DNA of 64,000 nucleotides, taken from NCBI RefSeq assembly GCF_001412655.1, contig NZ_CP012996.1:2170001-2234000 (forward strand), given 5' to 3'. Numbering within the stretch: the first letter of the stretch is position 1; each line of letters begins with the position of its first letter. Positions 15,657 through 26,048 of this stretch are shown piece by piece. The notes under the pieces were generated by a model. The model was not told the origin of the DNA. It saw only the letters and a list, made by a program, of their open reading frames with translations, and made no database searches. The position numbers and the translations under genes were made by a program. Source of the stretch: Pedobacter sp. PACM 27299 (lineage in GTDB: Bacteria; Bacteroidota; Bacteroidia; Sphingobacteriales; Sphingobacteriaceae).

Positions 15657-17804
15657 ATGAATGTAATAAAAAAATCGTTCGACCTGGGCGACGGAAGAAT
15701 TATCGAAATTGAAACAGGAAAATTAGCAAAACAAGCTGATGGTTCTGTAGTTGTTAAAATGGGAGACACCATGTTATTAGCTACTGTAGTATCTTCAGTA
15801 GGTGCTAAAGCGGGTGTAGATTTCTTACCATTATCAGTAGATTATCAAGAGAAATATGCTGCCGCTGGCCGTATTCCTGGAGGTTTCTTACGTCGTGAAG
15901 CAAGATTGTCAGACTATGAAGTTTTAATTTCTCGTTTGGTTGACCGTGCTTTACGTCCAATGTTCCCTGAAGATTACCACTCTGATACTCAGGTGATGAT
16001 CTCTTTGATCTCTTCTGACAAAAATATTATGCCAGACTGTTTAGCTGGATTAGCTGCTTCAGCTGCACTTGCAGTTTCAGATATCCCTTTCAACGGGCCG
16101 ATCTCTGAAGTACGTGTTGCTAAAATTGACGGTAAATTTATCATCAACCCTTATGTAAGTGATTTAGAACGCGCAACTATGGAATTCCTTGTTGCCGGTA
16201 CTGAAAGCGATATCGTGATGGTAGAAGGTGAAGCTGATGAAATCTCAGAAGCTGACATGGTGGAAGCAATTGAGTTCGCTCATAAAGCCATCGTGATTCA
16301 GGTTCAAGCTCAAAAAGAATTAGCTGAATTAGTAGGTAAGACGGTTAAACGTACTTATTCTCATGAAAACAGTAATCCTGAGTTGAGAGCATCAGTATTC
16401 GCAGCTACTTACGATAAAGTATATGCAGTTGCAAAAAGCAATACAAGTAAAGGTGAGCGTACTGACGCTTTCTCTGCTATCCTTGCTGAATTTGTAGCTA
16501 CTTTAGGTGAAGACATCGATGATGTAACTTCATTCTTAGCTAAAAAATATTTCCATGATGTACAGTATGATGCAATTCGTAACCTGGTATTAGATGAAGG
16601 AATTCGTTTAGACGGTCGTGATGTGCGTACCGTACGTCCAATCTGGTCTGAAGTAAGTTACCTTCCTTCTGCTCACGGTTCTGCAGTTTTCACTCGTGGT
16701 GAAACTCAAGCATTAACTACAGTTACTTTAGGTTCTAAAGACGACGAGCAAATGATTGATGGAGCATTCATCAATGGGTATAACAAATTCTTACTACACT
16801 ATAACTTCCCTGGATTCTCTACTGGCGAGGTTCGCCCGAACAGAGGTGCTGGTCGTCGTGAAATTGGTCATGGTAACTTAGCCATGCGTTCATTGAAGAA
16901 AGTATTACCAGGATTAGAAGAAAACCCATACACGATTCGTATCGTTTCTGATATCTTAGAATCTAATGGTTCTTCCTCTATGGCAACTGTTTGTGCTGGT
17001 ACATTAGCATTAATGGATGCAGGTATTAAAATCAAAGCACCAGTATCTGGTATCGCTATGGGATTAATCACTGATGAGAAAACTGGTAAATATGCGATCC
17101 TTTCAGATATCTTAGGTGATGAAGATCATTTAGGTGATATGGACTTTAAAGTAACTGGTACTGAAAAAGGTATCGTTGCTTGTCAGATGGACTTAAAAAT
17201 CAATGGTTTGAAATGGGAAGTTTTAACTAACGCCCTTAACCAAGCTAAAGATGCTCGTTTACACATCTTAAACGAAATGAAGAAAACGATTTCTGCACCA
17301 CGTGAAGACTACAAAGATCACGCGCCACGTATCGTTTCTCTAACAATTGATAAAGAATTTATTGGTGCTGTAATCGGCCCAGGCGGTAAAATTATCCAGG
17401 AAATGCAACGCGAAACCGGAGCATCTATCTCTATCGAAGAAGTAGGTAACAAAGGTATCGTTGAAATCTTTGCTGATAATAAAGCGGCTATTGATGCTGC
17501 AGTAGGTCGTATCAATGCGATTGCTGCTAAACCAGACATAGGTGCTACTTATGATGGTAAAGTGAAATCTATCATGCCATTCGGTGCATTCGTAGAAATC
17601 ATGCCAGGAAAAGACGGATTATTACACATCTCTGAGATCGACTGGACTCGTTTAGAAACGATGGACGGTGTGTTCAAAGAAGGTGATAGAATTCAAGTGA
17701 AACTTTTGGATATTGACAAACAAGGAAAAATGAAACTTTCTAGAAAAGCTTTATTGCCTCGTCCAGCTAAACCAGAAGGAACTGCAGAAAACACTCCTGC
17801 ATAA
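15657..17804 (+). CDS. pnp: Polyribonucleotide nucleotidyltransferase (PNPase)
   Basis: 715 residues, standard length. Two RNase PH domains (about 10-220 and 310-540, with [20 protein letters not shown] and [20 protein letters not shown]), an alpha-helical linker, a KH domain around residue 572 ([20 protein letters not shown]) and a C-terminal S1 domain from about 625 ([20 protein letters not shown]). It degrades RNA 3' to 5' by phosphorolysis. The neighbour rpsO is upstream, as in many bacteria. No truncation or odd residues noted. Confidence 0.97.
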   Translation: MNVIKKSFDLGDGRIIEIETGKLAKQADGSVVVKMGDTMLLATVVSSVGAKAGVDFLPLSVDYQEKYAAAGRIPGGFLRREARLSDYEVLISRLVDRALRPMFPEDYHSDTQVMISLISSDKNIMPDCLAGLAASAALAVSDIPFNGPISEVRVAKIDGKFIINPYVSDLERATMEFLVAGTESDIVMVEGEADEISEADMVEAIEFAHKAIVIQVQAQKELAELVGKTVKRTYSHENSNPELRASVFAATYDKVYAVAKSNTSKGERTDAFSAILAEFVATLGEDIDDVTSFLAKKYFHDVQYDAIRNLVLDEGIRLDGRDVRTVRPIWSEVSYLPSAHGSAVFTRGETQALTTVTLGSKDDEQMIDGAFINGYNKFLLHYNFPGFSTGEVRPNRGAGRREIGHGNLAMRSLKKVLPGLEENPYTIRIVSDILESNGSSSMATVCAGTLALMDAGIKIKAPVSGIAMGLITDEKTGKYAILSDILGDEDHLGDMDFKVTGTEKGIVACQMDLKINGLKWEVLTNALNQAKDARLHILNEMKKTISAPREDYKDHAPRIVSLTIDKEFIGAVIGPGGKIIQEMQRETGASISIEEVGNKGIVEIFADNKAAIDAAVGRINAIAAKPDIGATYDGKVKSIMPFGAFVEIMPGKDGLLHISEIDWTRLETMDGVFKEGDRIQVKLLDIDKQGKMKLSRKALLPRPAKPEGTAENTPA

Positions 17805-17822
17805 TTTCACAAAACAATGCTC

Positions 17823-17848
17823 AAAACCCCGCAATCTGCGGGGTTTTT
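17823..17848 (+). terminator. Terminator after pnp
   Basis: ACCCCGCA (17826-17833) pairs with TGCGGGGT (17837-17844) around ATC, with A-run upstream and T-run downstream. Confidence 0.85.
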
Positions 17849-17898
17849 GGTTTAAAAGGCTTTATTTCTTTATATTTACCTAAGAATAAAACGATCCT

Positions 17899-18567
17899 AT
17901 GAAACACCTCATCGCCCCATCTGTACTTTCTGCTGACTTTGCAAACCTTCAAAGAGATATTGAAATGATCAACTCCAGTGCCGCAGATTGGTTCCATGTG
18001 GATGTGATGGATGGCGTTTTTGTGCCGAATATCTCTTTCGGATTTCCAGTCATGGAAGCGATTAAGAAATATGCAACCAAACCATTGGATGTACATTTGA
18101 TGATCGTTAACCCTGATCAGTATATTGAGCGTTTCGCGGAAGCAGGTGCCGCAGTGATCACCGTGCACTACGAAGCCTGTGTACACCTTCACCGTACCGT
18201 ACAAGCGATTCATGCGGCAGGATGTAAGGCTGGCGTAGCGATTAACCCGCATACGCCTGTGGCCCTGTTAAAGGATATCCTTGCAGATTTAGACCTGGTC
18301 CTGGTGATGTCGGTAAACCCTGGTTTTGGCGGACAAAAGTTCATTCCCAATACGCTCAACAAGCTGAGAGAATTGAAAGCAATGGCCTTGCGATTGAACC
18401 CGGATCTGATCATCGAAGTAGATGGTGGGGTAGGGATTCATAACCTCGGAGATTTAATCGAAGCAGGTGCTGCGGCATTTGTTGCCGGTAATGCCATCTT
18501 CGGCGCCTCAAACCCAATGGAAATGATTGCCGATATGAAAAATCTGAAAACTTTGCCTAGCGCCTAA
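17899..18567 (+). CDS. rpe: Ribulose-phosphate 3-epimerase
   Basis: 222 residues, a TIM barrel of the usual size. Family blocks: APSVLSADFANLQRDIEMIN, WFHVDVMDGVFVPNISFG (metal-binding His and catalytic Asp), LDVHLMIVNP, VMSVNPGFGGQKFIP and EVDGGVGIHNL. It interconverts ribulose-5-phosphate and xylulose-5-phosphate in the pentose phosphate pathway. Single gene with a terminator in front. The 240 bases behind it before serC hold no recognised element. Confidence 0.95.
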   Translation: MKHLIAPSVLSADFANLQRDIEMINSSAADWFHVDVMDGVFVPNISFGFPVMEAIKKYATKPLDVHLMIVNPDQYIERFAEAGAAVITVHYEACVHLHRTVQAIHAAGCKAGVAINPHTPVALLKDILADLDLVLVMSVNPGFGGQKFIPNTLNKLRELKAMALRLNPDLIIEVDGGVGIHNLGDLIEAGAAAFVAGNAIFGASNPMEMIADMKNLKTLPSA

Positions 18568-18811
18568 AAGCACCAATATACCCTGCTTTTTTAATATTAC
18601 TATTATAGGTTTAAACTCGCCTCCAGGACGACTAACCGCTGTTTTCTGCACAGCGAGCCGTTCAGGTATTTCAATTTTTATTCGAACTTCCCCTCCGCTA
18701 ATTCTTTAACTGGCAGGTGTTTTAACGCCTAAATCTTTATTAAGTTCAAAAATTAGAATCATTAAATCATATAAAATATTACATTTACAATCAATAAAAA
18801 TAAACATAAAA

Positions 18812-19876
18812 ATGAGACATAATTTCGGCGCTGGACCCTGTATCCTACCACAGGAAGTTTTCAAGCAAGCATCACAAGCAGTACTTGATTTTAAAGACGG
18901 CTTGTCTATTCTGGAGATCTCACACCGCACACCTGAATTCGAAGGTGTTGTGGAAGAGGCCGGAAAGTTGGTTAAAGAATTGTTAAATGTTCCTGCCGGT
19001 TATTCCGTTCTCTTTTTACAAGGTGGTGCGAGTTTGCAATTTGCAATGGTTCCTATGAACTTATTGCCTGAAGGCCAAACCGCCAGTTATCTGGAGACAG
19101 GAGTATGGGCAAATAAAGCGATCAAAGAGGTCGTTAATTTTGGAACTGCAAATATTGTAGCTTCTTCAAAATCATCAAACTATACTTTCGTTCCTAAGGG
19201 GTATAACATTCCTGAAGATAGTGCTTATTTTCATTGTACTTCCAACAACACCATTTATGGAACGGAAATGTTCGAATTGCCGGAAACAAAAGTTCCTGTA
19301 GTTTGCGACATGTCTTCTGACATTATGAGCAGAGTGATCGACGTAGCTCAATACGATCTGATCTATGCGGGTGCACAGAAAAATATCGGCCCTGCCGGCT
19401 TAACTGTAGTCATCGTGAAAGACGAGATCTTAGGTAAATCAGGTAGAAAGATCCCTTCTATGTTAGACTATAAAGTGCATATCGAAGGTGGTTCTATGTA
19501 CAATACGCCTCCTGTATTTTCTATCTATGTAGCGATGTTAAACCTTCGCTGGTTGAAATCTAAAGGCGGTGTTGCAGAGATCGAAAAAGAAAACATTGCT
19601 AAAGCAAGAGCTTTGTATGCAGAGATCGATAGAAACCCATTGTTTAAAGGTACCTGTGCAGTAGAAGACCGTTCAAAAATGAATGTTTGTTTTGTGATGG
19701 AGAATCCGGAATTAGAGAAACCATTCTTGAAATTTGCTGAAGAAAACGGTATAGAAGGTATCAAAGGCCATAGAAGCGTAGGTGGTTTCAGAGCCTCTAT
19801 GTACAACGCATTGCCGATTACCAGCGTACATACTTTAATTGAATTAATGCAGATTTTTGCAGAGAAAAACCAATAA
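18812..19876 (+). CDS. serC: Phosphoserine aminotransferase
   Basis: 354 residues, standard. PLP fold type I with Schiff-base Lys190 in [12 protein letters not shown], the N-terminal FGAGPCILP block, substrate region [18 protein letters not shown], and the C-terminal [20 protein letters not shown]. It converts 3-phosphohydroxypyruvate to phosphoserine (serine biosynthesis), and the same enzyme acts in pyridoxal phosphate synthesis. First gene of a serC-serA-DUF1015 run; serA begins 13 bases after the stop. Confidence 0.95.
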   Translation: MRHNFGAGPCILPQEVFKQASQAVLDFKDGLSILEISHRTPEFEGVVEEAGKLVKELLNVPAGYSVLFLQGGASLQFAMVPMNLLPEGQTASYLETGVWANKAIKEVVNFGTANIVASSKSSNYTFVPKGYNIPEDSAYFHCTSNNTIYGTEMFELPETKVPVVCDMSSDIMSRVIDVAQYDLIYAGAQKNIGPAGLTVVIVKDEILGKSGRKIPSMLDYKVHIEGGSMYNTPPVFSIYVAMLNLRWLKSKGGVAEIEKENIAKARALYAEIDRNPLFKGTCAVEDRSKMNVCFVMENPELEKPFLKFAEENGIEGIKGHRSVGGFRASMYNALPITSVHTLIELMQIFAEKNQ

Positions 19877-19889
19877 AAATATATAATTG

Positions 19890-20840
19890 ATGATCAAGAT
19901 ACTTGCCAACGATGGGATTGATCCTATCGGAAAAGCCTTATTGGAGCAAGCGGGTTTTGTAGTAGATACAGAAACCGTAGCCCAAGATAAATTAGCTGAA
20001 GCTTTACAGAATTACGATGCAATTACGGTACGCAGTGCCACAAAAGTTCGTCAGGAACTGATAGACCAATGTCCTAACCTTAAACTGATTGGTAGAGGTG
20101 GAGTTGGTATGGATAATATTGATGTGGATTACGCAAGAAGTAAAGGCTTAGCAGTCATCAATACCCCAGCAGCATCTTCGTTATCAGTTGCAGAATTGGT
20201 ATTCGCACATTTGTTCACAGGTGTTCGTTTCCTGCAGGATTCCAATAGAAAAATGCCGGTAGAAGGTGATACTAAATTCAATGCCCTTAAAAAAGCATAC
20301 GCTAAAGGTGTAGAATTGAGAGGTAAAACCATCGGTATTATTGGATTCGGTAGAATTGGAAGAGAAACTGCTACAGTAGCTTTAGGCTTAGGTATGAATG
20401 TACTGGCTTATGATCTTTTCCCTTTCGAAGGAAACCTAACTTTGAACCTTCAAGGTGGTATCAAAGTAGATATTCCAGTGAAAACAGTTTCTTTAGAAGA
20501 AGTGATCAGCAACAGTGATTTCATCAGTTTACATACGCCATTCGCAGACAAACCTATCTTAGGTGCAGCAGAGTTTGAGCAAATGAAACCAGGTGTTGGT
20601 GTGGTGAACTGCTCAAGAGGTGGTACCATCGATGAAGCAGCCTTAATTGCAGCTTTAGACAGTGGTAAGGTATCTTTCGCAGGTTTAGATGTATTCGACA
20701 ACGAACCAACGCCAGCAGCAGCTATTCTTCAACATGCTAAAGTTTCTTTAACGCCACATATTGGTGCGGCAACTAATGAAGCACAGGAACGTATCGGTGT
20801 GGAATTAGCCAATCTGATGATTGAGCATTTTAATAAATAG
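19890..20840 (+). CDS. serA: D-3-phosphoglycerate dehydrogenase (short form)
   Basis: 316 residues from ATG 19890; a TTG three bases earlier is also in frame. Substrate-binding domain at both ends, with the NAD-binding domain in the middle (GKTIGIIGFGRIGRETATVA). Signatures LKLIGRGGVGMDNIDVDYAR and VVNCSRGGTIDEAALIAALD are present, and SLTPHIGAATNEAQERIG carries the active-site His. It lacks the C-terminal ACT domain of longer SerA forms, so serine feedback through ACT is not expected. Makes 3-phosphohydroxypyruvate for the adjacent SerC. Confidence 0.94.
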   Translation: MIKILANDGIDPIGKALLEQAGFVVDTETVAQDKLAEALQNYDAITVRSATKVRQELIDQCPNLKLIGRGGVGMDNIDVDYARSKGLAVINTPAASSLSVAELVFAHLFTGVRFLQDSNRKMPVEGDTKFNALKKAYAKGVELRGKTIGIIGFGRIGRETATVALGLGMNVLAYDLFPFEGNLTLNLQGGIKVDIPVKTVSLEEVISNSDFISLHTPFADKPILGAAEFEQMKPGVGVVNCSRGGTIDEAALIAALDSGKVSFAGLDVFDNEPTPAAAILQHAKVSLTPHIGAATNEAQERIGVELANLMIEHFNK

Positions 20841-20890
20841 CTTTTAATGAAGTGCCCTATGTGTTGGGCACTTCATTTCCATTTCCTTCT

Positions 20891-22135
20891 ATGCCAAATA
20901 TAAAGCCTTTTTGCGGACTAAAACCTGCAACACACCTGCAATCAAAGGTGGTCACCCGCCCATTGGAAAACTATGGGTCAGGGGAAGCACGATTGATCGC
21001 TTCTGAGAACAGCTGTAGCTTTTTACACCTGATCAATCCCGAACTGGACAATCCTTACCTCAGAGGAACCAGACAAGAACTGATTTTCAAGAAAATTGCA
21101 GAGAACTTCGAAGGGTTTTTGGAGCACCATTACCTGGAACGAGAAAAAGTACCAGTGATTTATGTGTATCAGGTAGTACATGACGGGCTTTGTCAGACAG
21201 GAATATGGACGCTCACACATATCAATGATTACCTGGAAGGCCGCATCAAAAAACATGAATCTACGGTAGAACGCAGAGAGAAATTATTGGCGGATTATTT
21301 GCAGCAAACTGGTTTGGATGCCAATCCAGTCTTAATTACCTACCATCCTGATCCCACCATAAATCGGCTGATTAAGAAGTACATCGCATTAAAACCTGCA
21401 CTTGATTTTGTATTTGCTGATCAAACCGAACATCGGATCTGGGCCATTGATGATCCTCAGGACTTGGCCGAAATGGTGAGGGCTTTTGGAGCGATTCCTG
21501 CGGTTTATATTGCTGATGGTCACCATCGCGCCGCCTCCATGGCTAAAATGGGACTGCAAAAGCAAGCATTAAATGCCGATAAACATACTGGAACAGAACT
21601 CTATAACTATTTTACGACGGTATATATGAATACGGAAGAAGTAAAGGTTTTAGAATTCAACAGATTGATCAGGGACATGGGAAGGTTGAGCAAAGCTGAT
21701 TTTATGAAGGCTTTAGCCGAATGTTTTGAAGTACTTCCTGTAACAGCAGCCATAAAGCCTGCTTGCCTGCATCAGATAGGAATGTATTTTGACGGACAAT
21801 GGTATCTGCTCCAGCCAAAACCGGAGATTTACGACAGCAATAATCCGGTAGGGGTACTGGATGTCAGTATCTTACAGAATTTTATCTTAGCGCCAATATT
21901 AGGGATAAAAGATCCAAGAACGGACGCGCGGATTAACTTTGAAGGAGGACGGACTGCCGTACTTGAGTTGCAGGAAAAGGTGGATAATGGCCTGTTTGCC
22001 ATCGCATTTACTTTATTCCCAACTTCAGTCGCCCAGGTGATTGCAGTGGCAGAAGCAGATGGAGTGATGCCACCGAAATCAACATGGGTAGAGCCGAAGT
22101 TTTTAGTCGGACTGCTCACTAATTATTTCAACTAG
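20891..22135 (+). CDS. DUF1015-family protein linked to serine synthesis genes
   Basis: 414 residues from ATG 20891 (MPNIKPFCGLKP), the usual family start; an in-frame ATG at 20852 would add an unlikely leader inside the intergenic space. DUF1015 blocks: ENYGSGEARLIASENSCSFL, YVYQVVHDGLCQTGI, FADQTEHRIWAIDD, and the highly conserved YIADGHHRAASM. The biochemical function is not firmly established to my knowledge. It often follows serA-serC in Bacteroidota, as here (50-base gap), which suggests a role tied to phosphoserine or serine metabolism. Confidence 0.85.
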   Translation: MPNIKPFCGLKPATHLQSKVVTRPLENYGSGEARLIASENSCSFLHLINPELDNPYLRGTRQELIFKKIAENFEGFLEHHYLEREKVPVIYVYQVVHDGLCQTGIWTLTHINDYLEGRIKKHESTVERREKLLADYLQQTGLDANPVLITYHPDPTINRLIKKYIALKPALDFVFADQTEHRIWAIDDPQDLAEMVRAFGAIPAVYIADGHHRAASMAKMGLQKQALNADKHTGTELYNYFTTVYMNTEEVKVLEFNRLIRDMGRLSKADFMKALAECFEVLPVTAAIKPACLHQIGMYFDGQWYLLQPKPEIYDSNNPVGVLDVSILQNFILAPILGIKDPRTDARINFEGGRTAVLELQEKVDNGLFAIAFTLFPTSVAQVIAVAEADGVMPPKSTWVEPKFLVGLLTNYFN

Positions 22136-22162
22136 CGCATCAAATCAGGTCATTTATACAAT

Positions 22163-22702
22163 TTAATGTGCTGTTTTGTTAGTCTTTAGCAACTCATTAA
22201 ACAGCCCTTTTTTATAGCCAAAAAATACCATTCCAGCAATCAATAAACCTAAAAATGAAATAACATAGTAGTAAAAGGTCTTTCCCTTTTCTATGGTCGA
22301 TATTTCCTGCTTTAAATGCTCATTCTGGTCTTGTAATTTCTTGATAGACAGCATGTAACTTTGAATCCTGCCGTTGGTGTTATTGGACGTGATGATCACA
22401 TTTTTCACCTCCTGGTCTTTATAGTCCATCAGTACCTTTAGTTCCTTAAAAATGTTGTTATCATTCAGGACAATTTGTCTGAGTATCTCATTTGAGTTTT
22501 TAATATCTCTCTTGGTTTGGAAGCCAAATATTCCTGTCCTGGCATCCAGACTTTGGTCATATTGTCCGAACCTCGCACTTCGTTCTGCCAGTAAGGCATT
22601 GATTTTCAGTCTTTGCAGTTGATAAGCGCTGGTATCTACCCGAATGGCCGCCGCGTTGAAACTAAATCCAACGAAAAGCAGCAATAAGAAGTTTTTAATC
22701 AT
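22163..22702 (-). CDS. Exported membrane-anchored coiled-coil protein
   Basis: 179 residues from ATG 22702 (MIKNFLLLLFVGFSFNAAAI, a signal peptide). A longer frame to 22831 would run through the gene in front and has an unlikely sequence. The middle (about 35-140) is helical and charged, with coiled-coil character (IQSYMLSIKKLQDQNEHLKQ). Near the end is one membrane helix (TFYYYVISFLGLLIAGMVFF) and a short cytoplasmic tail. No recognised domain. It starts 16 bases after the ABM gene stop, so the two are co-transcribed. Confidence 0.65.
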   Translation of the reverse strand: MIKNFLLLLFVGFSFNAAAIRVDTSAYQLQRLKINALLAERSARFGQYDQSLDARTGIFGFQTKRDIKNSNEILRQIVLNDNNIFKELKVLMDYKDQEVKNVIITSNNTNGRIQSYMLSIKKLQDQNEHLKQEISTIEKGKTFYYYVISFLGLLIAGMVFFGYKKGLFNELLKTNKTAH

Positions 22703-22718
22703 TTGTGTGTGTTTCTTT

Positions 22719-23003
22719 CTATGGTGCAAGCAAACTCCATGCCTCAGGTTTAGCTGCAAAGTGTGGTCTGATGCTGGTCCAGGTTTCCCTGAATAGGTTG
22801 GAGCGCCTGTAATCCTCCAGATGATCCTCATCTTCCCAGAGACTGATCGTAAAGAAAATGTTTATTTCATGCTGGTCTTGCAGCAGCTGAACCCCCTTGC
22901 AGCCTTTAAATGCAGCGATTTTAGGCTGTACAGCTTTAAAAGTCTCCTGAAACTCAGTCAGAAACTCCTCGTTAAATTGCATTTTGACCAGACGGGTAAG
23001 CAT
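22719..23003 (-). CDS. Small antibiotic-biosynthesis-monooxygenase (ABM) fold protein
   Basis: 94 residues, a single ABM/ferredoxin-like dimeric domain: MLTRLVKMQFNEEFLTEF, FKGCKGVQLLQDQHEINIFF, then ISLWEDEDHLEDYRRSNLFR with the usual S/T-x-W-x-x-x-x-x-L-x-x-Y element. Proteins of this size include quinol monooxygenases (YgiN) and others with no known activity, so chemistry is open. It is in an operon after the SAM hydrolase gene (10-base gap). Confidence 0.8.
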   Translation of the reverse strand: MLTRLVKMQFNEEFLTEFQETFKAVQPKIAAFKGCKGVQLLQDQHEINIFFTISLWEDEDHLEDYRRSNLFRETWTSIRPHFAAKPEAWSLLAP

Positions 23004-23013
23004 TATTGCAGGG

Positions 23014-23793
23014 TTATGGATGAAACTCTATTCGGATGATATCGTTGAGGTGCAAGCCCAATAATCCGCTCGCTTTTCCTTTATTAATAGCGATTTCCAA
23101 GTGGTTACTAATGCCAAAAAGGCATAGTTTTTCCCCCTCAGGAACCTCGTTATAATGCCAGCTGAGTTGAGTAATGGTTTCACTTTTTCTGAAGTATAAA
23201 GTGAAGTCCCTGTTGCGCTGTATTCTGGTGAATAATTCCTTGGTAATATTGGTGATGACGTTAGAAAAAGTGTCAATGTAAATGACACTTCCACGGATGA
23301 TATCACGCTCAATAACAGGGTTTAGCAGCATGCGTTCCTCTATGCTGTCGGTAGGCATACCAATGTCTTTTAGCTTGCCTCCTTTAGCCAGGTGAATGGC
23401 TGCTTTTACAAAGATATCCACCAATGGGAAATGCAGGTATTTGAGGTCCTGCATAATGTTCAATTCCACAATTTCTTCCGGAATGTCTTCAAACAATAAA
23501 GAAAAAATCCCATTGTCGGCACCTACAAAAAAGTGATCCCTGTACTTTAAAGCAATATATCGGGTATTTTCACTAAAAACAGAATCGATGCCAATTAAAT
23601 GCACTGTGCCTTTAGGGAAATAAGGGTATACATTTTTTAAAACGAATGCCGCATAAGAAATGTTGAAGGATGGAACTTCATGGGTCACATCAACAATATT
23701 GGCTGTAGGTAAGATGCTCAGGATACTGCCTTTCAGTGCAGCCTGATAAAAATCTTTTGAACCTAAATCTGTTGTTAATGTAATTATGGCCAT
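23014..23793 (-). CDS. SAM hydroxide adenosyltransferase (DUF62, chlorinase/fluorinase-like fold)
   Basis: 259 residues from ATG 23793 (MAIITLTTDLGSKDFYQAAL), the standard start; a frame to 23853 adds an unlikely leader through the dyad. Blocks: TDLGSKDFYQAALKG, NIVDVTHEVPSFNI, IGIDSVFSENTRYIALKY and FFVGADNGIFSLLFED in the N-terminal domain, and the C-terminal beta-barrel with YIDTFSNVITNITKELF. These enzymes split S-adenosylmethionine to adenosine and methionine using water. Divergent from phoH, with a perfect inverted repeat between them. Confidence 0.9.
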   Translation of the reverse strand: MAIITLTTDLGSKDFYQAALKGSILSILPTANIVDVTHEVPSFNISYAAFVLKNVYPYFPKGTVHLIGIDSVFSENTRYIALKYRDHFFVGADNGIFSLLFEDIPEEIVELNIMQDLKYLHFPLVDIFVKAAIHLAKGGKLKDIGMPTDSIEERMLLNPVIERDIIRGSVIYIDTFSNVITNITKELFTRIQRNRDFTLYFRKSETITQLSWHYNEVPEGEKLCLFGISNHLEIAINKGKASGLLGLHLNDIIRIEFHP

Positions 23794-23794
23794 T

Positions 23795-23858
23795 AAAAAT
23801 TGAATATTTATTCTTATTCTTGCGTAAGCGGCAAATCGCCTACAAATATTCAATTTTT
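23795..23858. repeat. Perfect 15-base inverted repeat between divergent SAM-hydrolase and phoH genes
   Basis: AAAAATTGAATATTT (23795-23809) and AAATATTCAATTTTT (23844-23858), separated by 34 bases. The left arm touches the SAM-hydrolase start codon, so each gene has the same leader sequence AAATATTCAATTTTTA in front. Could be a shared operator or an inverted duplication. Confidence 0.7.
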
Positions 23859-23895
23859 ATATCAAAATATACACCTCTTACTAAAAAACAATATT

Positions 23896-24867
23896 TTGAA
23901 CGAACTTAAATTAACATTAGAATCGGTAGATCCGGTACAGTTTTGGGGAGCTAATAATGAGCATTACGAGCTGATTAAGAACGCGTTTCCGAAACTTAAA
24001 ATGGTGGCAAGAGGGATTGAACTGAAAGTGTTGGGCGATGAAAAAGAACTTAAAGTTTTTGAGCAGAAGTATATTCTTTTGTTGACCCAGTTGGAGAAAT
24101 ACCTCGCTTTGAGTTTAAATGATGTAGAATCTATCCTAGGTTCCAGCCTGAAGAGTACGACTCCTTCGGACAAAGAAACAGAGAAACCCGCAAACACAGG
24201 CGGCGGTGGTGAGGTCATCGTATTTGGGACGAATGGTTTAATGGTGAAAGCCAGGACCGCGAACCAGCGACGTATGGTAGACAGCATGGCGAAAAACGAT
24301 GTTTTATTCGCGATTGGCCCCGCAGGAACCGGAAAAACGTATACCGCAGTCGCACTAGCCGTGCGGGCACTGAAAAATAAAGAAATCAAAAGGATCATTT
24401 TAACTAGACCTGCAGTTGAAGCAGGGGAGAGCCTGGGCTTCCTGCCCGGCGATCTGAAGGAAAAAGTAGACCCTTACCTTAGACCACTATATGATGCCCT
24501 GGATGATATGATTCCAGCAGAAAAACTGAAACAATATATTGAGAATAGAACCATAGAAATTGCCCCTTTGGCATTTATGCGTGGTAGAACACTCGATAAT
24601 TGCTATGTGATTCTGGATGAGGCGCAGAACTCAACTGACCTTCAGCTGAAAATGTTCCTCACCCGGATGGGTCCTTCTGCTAAGTTTATTGTAACAGGAG
24701 ATGTGACGCAGATCGACTTGCCGAAAAAGCAGATGTCCGGCCTGTTTAACGCCCTGCGTATCTTAGACGATATTCCTGGTATTGAAATTGTTTACCTGAC
24801 GGGGGAAGATGTAGTGCGGCACAAACTGGTAAAAAGAATTTTACAAGCCTACGGCGATATCCAATAA
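23896..24867 (+). CDS. PhoH-family P-loop ATPase
   Basis: 323 residues from TTG 23896 (reads NELKLTLESV, as in homologues). Another TTG at 23800 would place the start inside the inverted repeat. Walker A GPAGTGKTYTAVALAV, Walker B VILDEAQNS, with ILTRPAVEAGESLGFLPGDL and FIVTGDVTQIDLPKKQMSGL. An N-terminal domain of about 90 residues precedes a variable linker. PhoH proteins are RNA-helicase-like ATPases, and in some species act with the endoribonuclease YbeY; role here inferred. Gap of 38 bases to purC, so co-transcription is likely. Confidence 0.92.
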   Translation: MNELKLTLESVDPVQFWGANNEHYELIKNAFPKLKMVARGIELKVLGDEKELKVFEQKYILLLTQLEKYLALSLNDVESILGSSLKSTTPSDKETEKPANTGGGGEVIVFGTNGLMVKARTANQRRMVDSMAKNDVLFAIGPAGTGKTYTAVALAVRALKNKEIKRIILTRPAVEAGESLGFLPGDLKEKVDPYLRPLYDALDDMIPAEKLKQYIENRTIEIAPLAFMRGRTLDNCYVILDEAQNSTDLQLKMFLTRMGPSAKFIVTGDVTQIDLPKKQMSGLFNALRILDDIPGIEIVYLTGEDVVRHKLVKRILQAYGDIQ

Positions 24868-24905
24868 TTAAGAACAAATAACACAACAGCTCTTTGGCAA
24901 ATACC

Positions 24906-25859
24906 ATGACAGCAATTAAAGAAACCAATTTCAGCTTTCCAAAGCAAAGCAATTTTTACAAGGGAAAAGTGCGCGACGTATACACCATCAACAACCAGTT
25001 TATGGCGATGGTGGTGACCGATAGAATATCTGCATTCGATGTAGTTTTACCCGAAGCCGTTCCTTTCAAAGGACAGGTGCTCAATCAGATTGCCGCTAAA
25101 TTTTTAAATGCGACCAAAGACATCGTACAAAACTGGGTAATCGATGTGCCAGATGAAATGGTGACCATTGGCCGTATCTGTGAGCCTTTCAAAGTAGAAA
25201 TGGTAGTGCGTGGATACCTTGCAGGTCATGCCTGGAGAGAGTACAGCGCCGGTAAACGCAGTGTTTGCGGAGTAGCTTTACCAGAAGGACTGAAAGAAAA
25301 TGATCAATTACCACAGCCTATTATTACCCCAACTACAAAAGCTGCAGTAGGTCATGATGAAGAAATATCAAGAGCAGATATTCTCGCTAAAGGGATTGTT
25401 TCTGTAGAAGATTATACAAAATTAGAAGCTTATACTTTAGCCCTTTATGCACGTGGAACAGAGATGGCAGCAGAACGCGGCCTGATCCTGGTAGATACGA
25501 AGTATGAATTTGGTAAAGTAGGTACAGAGATCTTCCTGATCGATGAAATCCATACCCCGGATTCTTCCCGTTATTTCTATGCGGAAGGTTATGCGGCACG
25601 TCAGGATGCAAACGAGCCTCAAAAACAATTGTCAAAAGAATTCGTACGTAAATGGTTAATCGAAAATGGTTTCCAGGGTAAAGACGGACAAGCAGTTCCA
25701 GTGATGACTCTAGAAATTGTAAACTCTATTTCTGAGCGTTATATTGAGCTTTATGAGCAGATTACGGGCGATACTTTTGTGAAAAACGAAGCCTCAAACG
25801 TAATTCAGCGAATCGAAGCGAATGTGACTAAATCCTTGAACCAGTTGCTGGGAAATTAA
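24906..25859 (+). CDS. purC: SAICAR synthase (phosphoribosylaminoimidazole-succinocarboxamide synthase)
   Basis: 317 residues from ATG 24906; a TTG at 24894 is in frame. Family blocks: [75 protein letters not shown] and [20 protein letters not shown]. It ligates aspartate to CAIR in purine synthesis, using ATP. It is the longer, class seen in many Bacteroidota and fungi rather than the 240-residue E. coli form. Ends at a strong terminator. Confidence 0.95.
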   Translation: MTAIKETNFSFPKQSNFYKGKVRDVYTINNQFMAMVVTDRISAFDVVLPEAVPFKGQVLNQIAAKFLNATKDIVQNWVIDVPDEMVTIGRICEPFKVEMVVRGYLAGHAWREYSAGKRSVCGVALPEGLKENDQLPQPIITPTTKAAVGHDEEISRADILAKGIVSVEDYTKLEAYTLALYARGTEMAAERGLILVDTKYEFGKVGTEIFLIDEIHTPDSSRYFYAEGYAARQDANEPQKQLSKEFVRKWLIENGFQGKDGQAVPVMTLEIVNSISERYIELYEQITGDTFVKNEASNVIQRIEANVTKSLNQLLGN

Positions 25860-25888
25860 TTTCCAGATATTAAAGGCTTTAAGGTCGA

Positions 25889-25941
25889 AGACAGCCAGCG
25901 GTTATGCCCATTTTTTTTGGCACCGCTGGCTGTCTTTTTTT
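25889..25941 (+). terminator. Strong terminator after purC
   Basis: AGACAGCCAGCGGT (25889-25902) pairs with ACCGCTGGCTGTCT (25922-25935), then a T-run. Confidence 0.85.
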
Positions 25942-26048
25942 GTTCAAATCGCCATATCTATACATTTGTGTATGATTTATTAACACGATTGACGGTAATA
26001 CCAGATAAAATTAATTACTTTAGCAATAGAAACTAATAAATCAATATC

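Noticed and set aside
17821..18252. 143-codon minus-strand frame over rpe
   Set aside because: Antisense shadow of a well-supported plus-strand gene.
22703..22831. N-terminal extension of the coiled-coil membrane protein
   Set aside because: It overlaps the ABM gene and would bury the signal peptide.
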